A DNA stretch of 49,459 nt from Pelagibius sp. (GTDB lineage Bacteria > Pseudomonadota > Alphaproteobacteria > Kiloniellales > Kiloniellaceae): assembly GCF_028281305.1 (NCBI RefSeq), contig NZ_JANQKD010000062.1, positions 1 to 49,459 of the forward strand. The letters are read 5' to 3'. Under the pieces are notes generated by a model that saw nothing but the letters and a program-made list of their open reading frames with translations, was not told the DNA's origin and made no database searches. Both the position numbers and the translations under genes were made by a program. Below are positions 46,193 through 49,459 of the stretch, piece by piece. Positions within the stretch are counted from its first letter, which is position 1, and every line of letters starts with the position of its first letter.

Positions 46193-46868
46193 GCTCGGCT
46201 CGGACCTTCTCCTCAAGGCGCGAATGGGCGGCGCGCATCCAGGCGCCGGTCTGGCGTGCCAGCGGGTCCTCCGCCGTCTCCAGCACGGCGGTCGCGGCGG
46301 CAAGCTGCTCCGGCTTTTTGTTCTGGCTGAGCTTCGCCTTGGCCTCAAGCCGCGCCACCGGAATCTCGAAGGCGACGACCCCGCGCATCATGGCCGTCAT
46401 AAAGCCGTCCTCCAAGCCCTGCGTCGACCAGGGCTGCCGCGCTCCGTCCTCATGCAGGGCCACCAGGCGGTCGAGCATGCCGCGCAGGGCGAGCGGGTCG
46501 TCGACGATCCGCGGGATGCCGTAGGCATGCACTGCCACGTAGTTCCAGGTCGGCACCGTCGGCGGCCCACCGCCGTAGGTGGTCGGCGAGATGTAACTGT
46601 GCGGGCCCTGAAAGACCGCCAGCGCCTGCTGGCCGCGGGCGGCCAGGGCCTCGAAGTCGCGCCACTGCGGATTGGCGCGGGCGAGATGGGCCAGCAGCGT
46701 GCCCTCCGGCCCGCCGTCGGGATTGGGCGCCGGGTCATAAAGGAACGGCAGGTGGCTTGCCTGCGCCACGCCGTCGGGGGCGGTGATCAGGAGGCCGAAG
46801 TTGAAGGCCTCGATGACCGCGGCGATCTGCCGACGGTCGTCGAGGCGGAAAGCCTTGGGGACGAACAT
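46140..46868 (-). CDS. PaiB-like FMN-binding protein
   Basis: A 242-aa protein of the PaiB/FMN-binding split-barrel family. It opens MFVPKAFRLDDRRQIAAVIE and contains SHLPFLYDP, GPHSYISPTTY, VPTWNYVAVHAYG and KLSQNK, the standard PaiB blocks. PaiB is associated with negative regulation of sporulation and protease genes in Bacillus, but in Gram-negative bacteria it is better described as a flavin-binding protein. Its last 53 bp overlap the GDPD start on the same strand. The acidic, Arg-rich C-terminus is variable. Confidence 0.88.
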   Translation of the reverse strand: MFVPKAFRLDDRRQIAAVIEAFNFGLLITAPDGVAQASHLPFLYDPAPNPDGGPEGTLLAHLARANPQWRDFEALAARGQQALAVFQGPHSYISPTTYGGGPPTVPTWNYVAVHAYGIPRIVDDPLALRGMLDRLVALHEDGARQPWSTQGLEDGFMTAMMRGVVAFEIPVARLEAKAKLSQNKKPEQLAAATAVLETAEDPLARQTGAWMRAAHSRLEEKVRAEHDAKRDPEREQGAEGPG

Positions 46869-46984
46869 GGGACGGGGTCCGGTCTGACTGCGGTGCGGCG
46901 GCGCAGACTAGGCAGCCGGGCGGTCCCGCAAAAGGGCCACTAGAGACCGAACACGGCGGACCACTTTTCGGCTGATCACCGTCG

Positions 46985-47335
46985 TCAGCGCAGCACCAGG
47001 CGGTAGGCGATGAGGGCGACGAGACCGTAGACGAAGTTCAGCGCCAGCACGGTGGACCAGGGGGTCATGGCGCCGAGGCCGAGTTTGGCGAGCAGCGAGG
47101 GCGCCAGCGTCAGCAGCACCAGCGCGACGACGGCGCCCCAGGCGCCGCGCAGCAGGCGGTAGATCAGTGGCACGGCGGCGACGAAGGCGATGGCGATGAC
47201 GTAGCGGTTCGGCACCACGGCCAGACGCTCGAAGAGGTCGGGACGCAGGAACAGGCCGGCCGCCGCCGCGTTGGCCAGCGTCCCGGCGGCCCCGGCGATC
47301 ACCACCGCAAGAACCGTTCGCAGGATCAGGATCAT
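46985..47335 (-). CDS. Small membrane protein of unknown function
   Basis: A 116-aa protein with four hydrophobic segments (ILRTVLAVVIAGAAGTLANA, YVIAIAFVAAVPLIYRLLRG, GAVVALVLLTLAPSLLAKLG, VLALNFVYGLVALIAYRLVL). No domain is recognised. It is co-directional with sdhB, 77 bp downstream of it, so it may be transcribed with the succinate dehydrogenase operon. Confidence 0.7.
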   Translation of the reverse strand: MILILRTVLAVVIAGAAGTLANAAAAGLFLRPDLFERLAVVPNRYVIAIAFVAAVPLIYRLLRGAWGAVVALVLLTLAPSLLAKLGLGAMTPWSTVLALNFVYGLVALIAYRLVLR

Positions 47336-47412
47336 GCCCTAGAAGTAGTGCGCCGCAGCGCCGAACGCCAGGATTGTACGCGGCCTCTGGACAACTAAAC
47401 CGCCAGCGCGCC

Positions 47413-48192
47413 TCAGCCCTTGCGCTCCACCATCAGCTTCTTGATCTCGGCGATGGCCTTCGCCGGGTTCAGGCCCTTCGGGCAGGTCTTGGTGCAGTTC
47501 ATGATGGTGTGGCAGCGGTAGAGCCGGAAGGGATCTTCCAACTGGTCCAGGCGCTCGCCCGTCGCCTCGTCGCGGCTGTCGGCGATCCAGCGGTAGGCCT
47601 GCAGCAGGATGGCGGGACCGAGATAGCGGTCGCCGTTCCACCAGTAGCTGGGGCAGGAGGTGGAGCAGGAGAAGCAGAGAATGCACTCCCAGAGGCCGTC
47701 CAGCTTGGCGCGCTCTTCCGGGCTCTGCGGGCGCTCGCGCTCCGGCGCCGGGGTCTCGGTCTTCAGCCAGGGCTCGATGGAGGCGTACTGCGCGTAGACC
47801 TGGGTCAGGTCCGGCACCAGGTCCTTCACGACAGGCATGTGCGGCAAGGGATAGACCTTCACCTCGCCCTTGATCTCGCTGAGGTACTTGGTGCAGGCCA
47901 GCGTGTTGGTGCCGTCGATGTTCATGGCGCAGGAGCCGCAGACACCCTCGCGGCAGGAGCGGCGGAAGGTCAGCGTCGGATCGATCTCGTTCTTGATCTT
48001 GATCAGCGCGTCCAGAACCATCGGCCCGCAGGATTCCAGGTCCAGCTCGTAGGTATCGACCTTCGGGTTCTCACCGTCGTCGGGGTTCCAGCGATAGACC
48101 CGGAAGGTCTTGGTCTTCGCGGCCTCGGCCGGCTTCGGCCAGGTCTTGCCGCTGCCGATCTTGGAATTGGCGGGAAGCGCAAACTCGACCAT
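47413..48192 (-). CDS. sdhB: Succinate dehydrogenase iron-sulfur subunit
   Basis: A 259-aa iron-sulfur subunit of complex II that passes electrons from SdhA FAD to the quinone site. [2Fe-2S] cluster cysteines in [16 protein letters not shown] and LACTKYL; [4Fe-4S] and [3Fe-4S] cysteines in [12 protein letters not shown] and [17 protein letters not shown]. Length is normal. It follows sdhA by 72 bp on the same strand. Confidence 0.98.
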   Translation of the reverse strand: MVEFALPANSKIGSGKTWPKPAEAAKTKTFRVYRWNPDDGENPKVDTYELDLESCGPMVLDALIKIKNEIDPTLTFRRSCREGVCGSCAMNIDGTNTLACTKYLSEIKGEVKVYPLPHMPVVKDLVPDLTQVYAQYASIEPWLKTETPAPERERPQSPEERAKLDGLWECILCFSCSTSCPSYWWNGDRYLGPAILLQAYRWIADSRDEATGERLDQLEDPFRLYRCHTIMNCTKTCPKGLNPAKAIAEIKKLMVERKG

Positions 48193-48264
48193 CGAAATCT
48201 TTCTCTTCTCAGACTTCGGGAAAGGCTAAAGGGCGGTCCGTCGATCCCGGCCCCGGCACGCGCC

Positions 48265-49459
48265 CTAGTAGACGCGCGCCTTGGGCGGGAAGGTCTGGAC
48301 CTCGTTTGTCAGGGTGTTGAGGCTGACCGGGCGGCTGCCGAAGCGCACCTTGCCGTCCTCGCCGCACCAGGCCAGCGTATGCTTCATCCAGTTGGCGTCA
48401 TCGCGCTCGGAGAAGTCCTCGCGGGCGTGCGCGCCGCGGCTTTCGGTGCGCTGGGCCGCCGATTCCATGGTCACCTTGGCCTGGAACATCAGGTTGTCCA
48501 GTTCGAGGGTCTCGACGAGGTCGGAGTTCCAGATCATCGAGCGGTCGGTCACCGCGATGTCGCCGCGCTTCTGCCAGGCCTGGTCCAGCTTGCCGACGCC
48601 TTCTGAGAGCGATTCGCCGGTGCGGAAGACGGCGGCGTGGCTCTGCATGGCGCGCTGCATTTCCAGGCGCAGCTCCGCCGTCGGCGTCTCGCCCTTGGCG
48701 TGGCGCGTTCGGTCGAGGCGGTCGAGGGCAGAGTCGCCGGCATCCTCCGGCAGCGGGCGCTGGGTGTCGCCGGGGGTCAGGATCTCGGCGCAACGCTTGG
48801 CCGCCGAACGGCCGAAGACCACCAGGTCGAGCAGCGAGTTGGAGCCCAGGCGGTTGGCGCCGTGCACGGAGACGCAGGCCGCCTCGCCGATGGCCATAAG
48901 GCCGGGCACCACGGTGTTGGGGTTGCCGTCCCTTTCGGTCACCACCTCGCCGCTGAAGATCGCCGGGATGCCGCCCATGTTGTAGTGGCAGGTGGGCAGC
49001 ACGGGGATCGGCTCCTTGGTAACGTCGACGCCGGCGAAGATGCGCGCGGATTCGGAGATGCCGGGCAGGCGCTCGTGCAGCAGCGCCGGCTCCAAGTGTT
49101 CAAGGTGCAGGTGGATATGGTCGTCGGCCTCGCCTACGCCGCGGCCGTCGCGGATTTCCATGGTCATGGCGCGGCTGACCACGTCACGGCTGGCCAGGTC
49201 CTTGGCCGAAGGCGCGTAGCGTTCCATAAAGCGCTCGCCCTCGGAGTTGGTCAGGTAGCCGCCTTCGCCGCGCGCGCCCTCGGTGATCAGGCAGCCGGCG
49301 CCGTAGATCCCGGTGGGGTGGAACTGCACGAACTCCATGTCCTGCAAAGGCAGGCCGGCGCGCGCCACCATGGCGTTGCCGTCGCCGGTCTGGGTGTGGG
49401 CGCCGGTGCAGGAGAAGTAGACCCGCCCGTAGCCGCCGGTGGCGATGATCACCATCTGG
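48265..49459 (-). CDS. sdhA: Succinate dehydrogenase flavoprotein subunit, C-terminal part
   Basis: About 398 codons are visible; the 5' end is outside the window. Seen: [40 protein letters not shown], the substrate-site region [25 protein letters not shown] and the C-terminal PPKARVY. It oxidises succinate to fumarate using covalently bound FAD. The expected sdhC and sdhD genes should lie upstream, beyond the right edge. Confidence 0.98.
   Translation of the reverse strand, partial: QMVIIATGGYGRVYFSCTGAHTQTGDGNAMVARAGLPLQDMEFVQFHPTGIYGAGCLITEGARGEGGYLTNSEGERFMERYAPSAKDLASRDVVSRAMTMEIRDGRGVGEADDHIHLHLEHLEPALLHERLPGISESARIFAGVDVTKEPIPVLPTCHYNMGGIPAIFSGEVVTERDGNPNTVVPGLMAIGEAACVSVHGANRLGSNSLLDLVVFGRSAAKRCAEILTPGDTQRPLPEDAGDSALDRLDRTRHAKGETPTAELRLEMQRAMQSHAAVFRTGESLSEGVGKLDQAWQKRGDIAVTDRSMIWNSDLVETLELDNLMFQAKVTMESAAQRTESRGAHAREDFSERDDANWMKHTLAWCGEDGKVRFGSRPVSLNTLTNEVQTFPPKARVY

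Overview
The window is high-GC DNA with dense coding and several translationally coupled gene pairs. It looks like a chromosomal segment of a free-living alphaproteobacterium, most likely of the Rhodospirillales/Kiloniellales type. The backbone supports this: atpA-atpH, priA, fsa (transaldolase), a DUF484 gene and xerC, then lpdA, odhB, odhA, sucD, sucC, mdh, zapE and finally sdhB-sdhA. From general knowledge, these blocks tend to lie together in Rhodospirillum-like genomes. I saw no tRNA, rRNA, CRISPR array, transposase or phage gene.

Layout. 1-6.5 kb: start of the F1Fo-ATP synthase operon (minus), a VOC/PhnB-like protein, priA (minus), and the plus-strand fsa-DUF484-xerC run. 6.5-11 kb: an MFS transporter, a TM2-domain protein, a HAD phosphatase, and a LysE exporter divergent from an AraC regulator. 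11-12.5 kb: lpdA. 12.7-19.2 kb: a plus-strand block holding a threonine aldolase-type lyase, a second LysE/RhtB exporter, an alpha/beta hydrolase, and a TetR-HlyD-ATPase-permease export operon with a clear palindromic operator. 19.4-29.4 kb: a minus-strand TCA run in the order zapE, mdh, sucC, sucD, odhA, odhB and a small conserved gene. 29.5-32 kb: an outer-membrane barrel protein, an SDR and an EamA transporter. 32.3-38.8 kb: a LysR regulator divergent from a glycerol-3-phosphate/sugar-type ABC importer with a GpdQ-like phosphodiesterase. 38.9-47.3 kb: a GST, a small secreted protein, an EctD-like dioxygenase with a SAF-domain dehydrogenase, DUF6494, DUF2269, an epimerase-DoxX fusion, a membrane-anchored GDPD, a PaiB-like protein and a small membrane protein. 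47.4-49.5 kb: sdhB and the 3' part of sdhA.

How the genes work together. Succinate dehydrogenase, malate dehydrogenase, succinyl-CoA ligase and the 2-oxoglutarate dehydrogenase complex (E1, E2, E3) form a nearly complete oxidative half of the TCA cycle, next to the ATP synthase that uses the resulting proton gradient. Two accessory blocks (about 12.7-19.2 kb and 29.5-47.3 kb) interrupt it with exporters, importers, regulators and scavenging enzymes.

The most unusual signals are: (1) local tandem arrays of 11-15 bp units in 2-4 copies in about ten intergenic spacers, each with a different unit, with matching duplications inside two genes; (2) an OdhB with two nearly identical lipoyl domains plus a repeated half of the E1/E3-binding domain; (3) a histone-like Lys/Ala tail on malate dehydrogenase; (4) an EctD-like dioxygenase paired with a SAF dehydrogenase; (5) cysteine-bearing periplasmic insertions in both permeases of the ABC importer. 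No single large novel system is evident.
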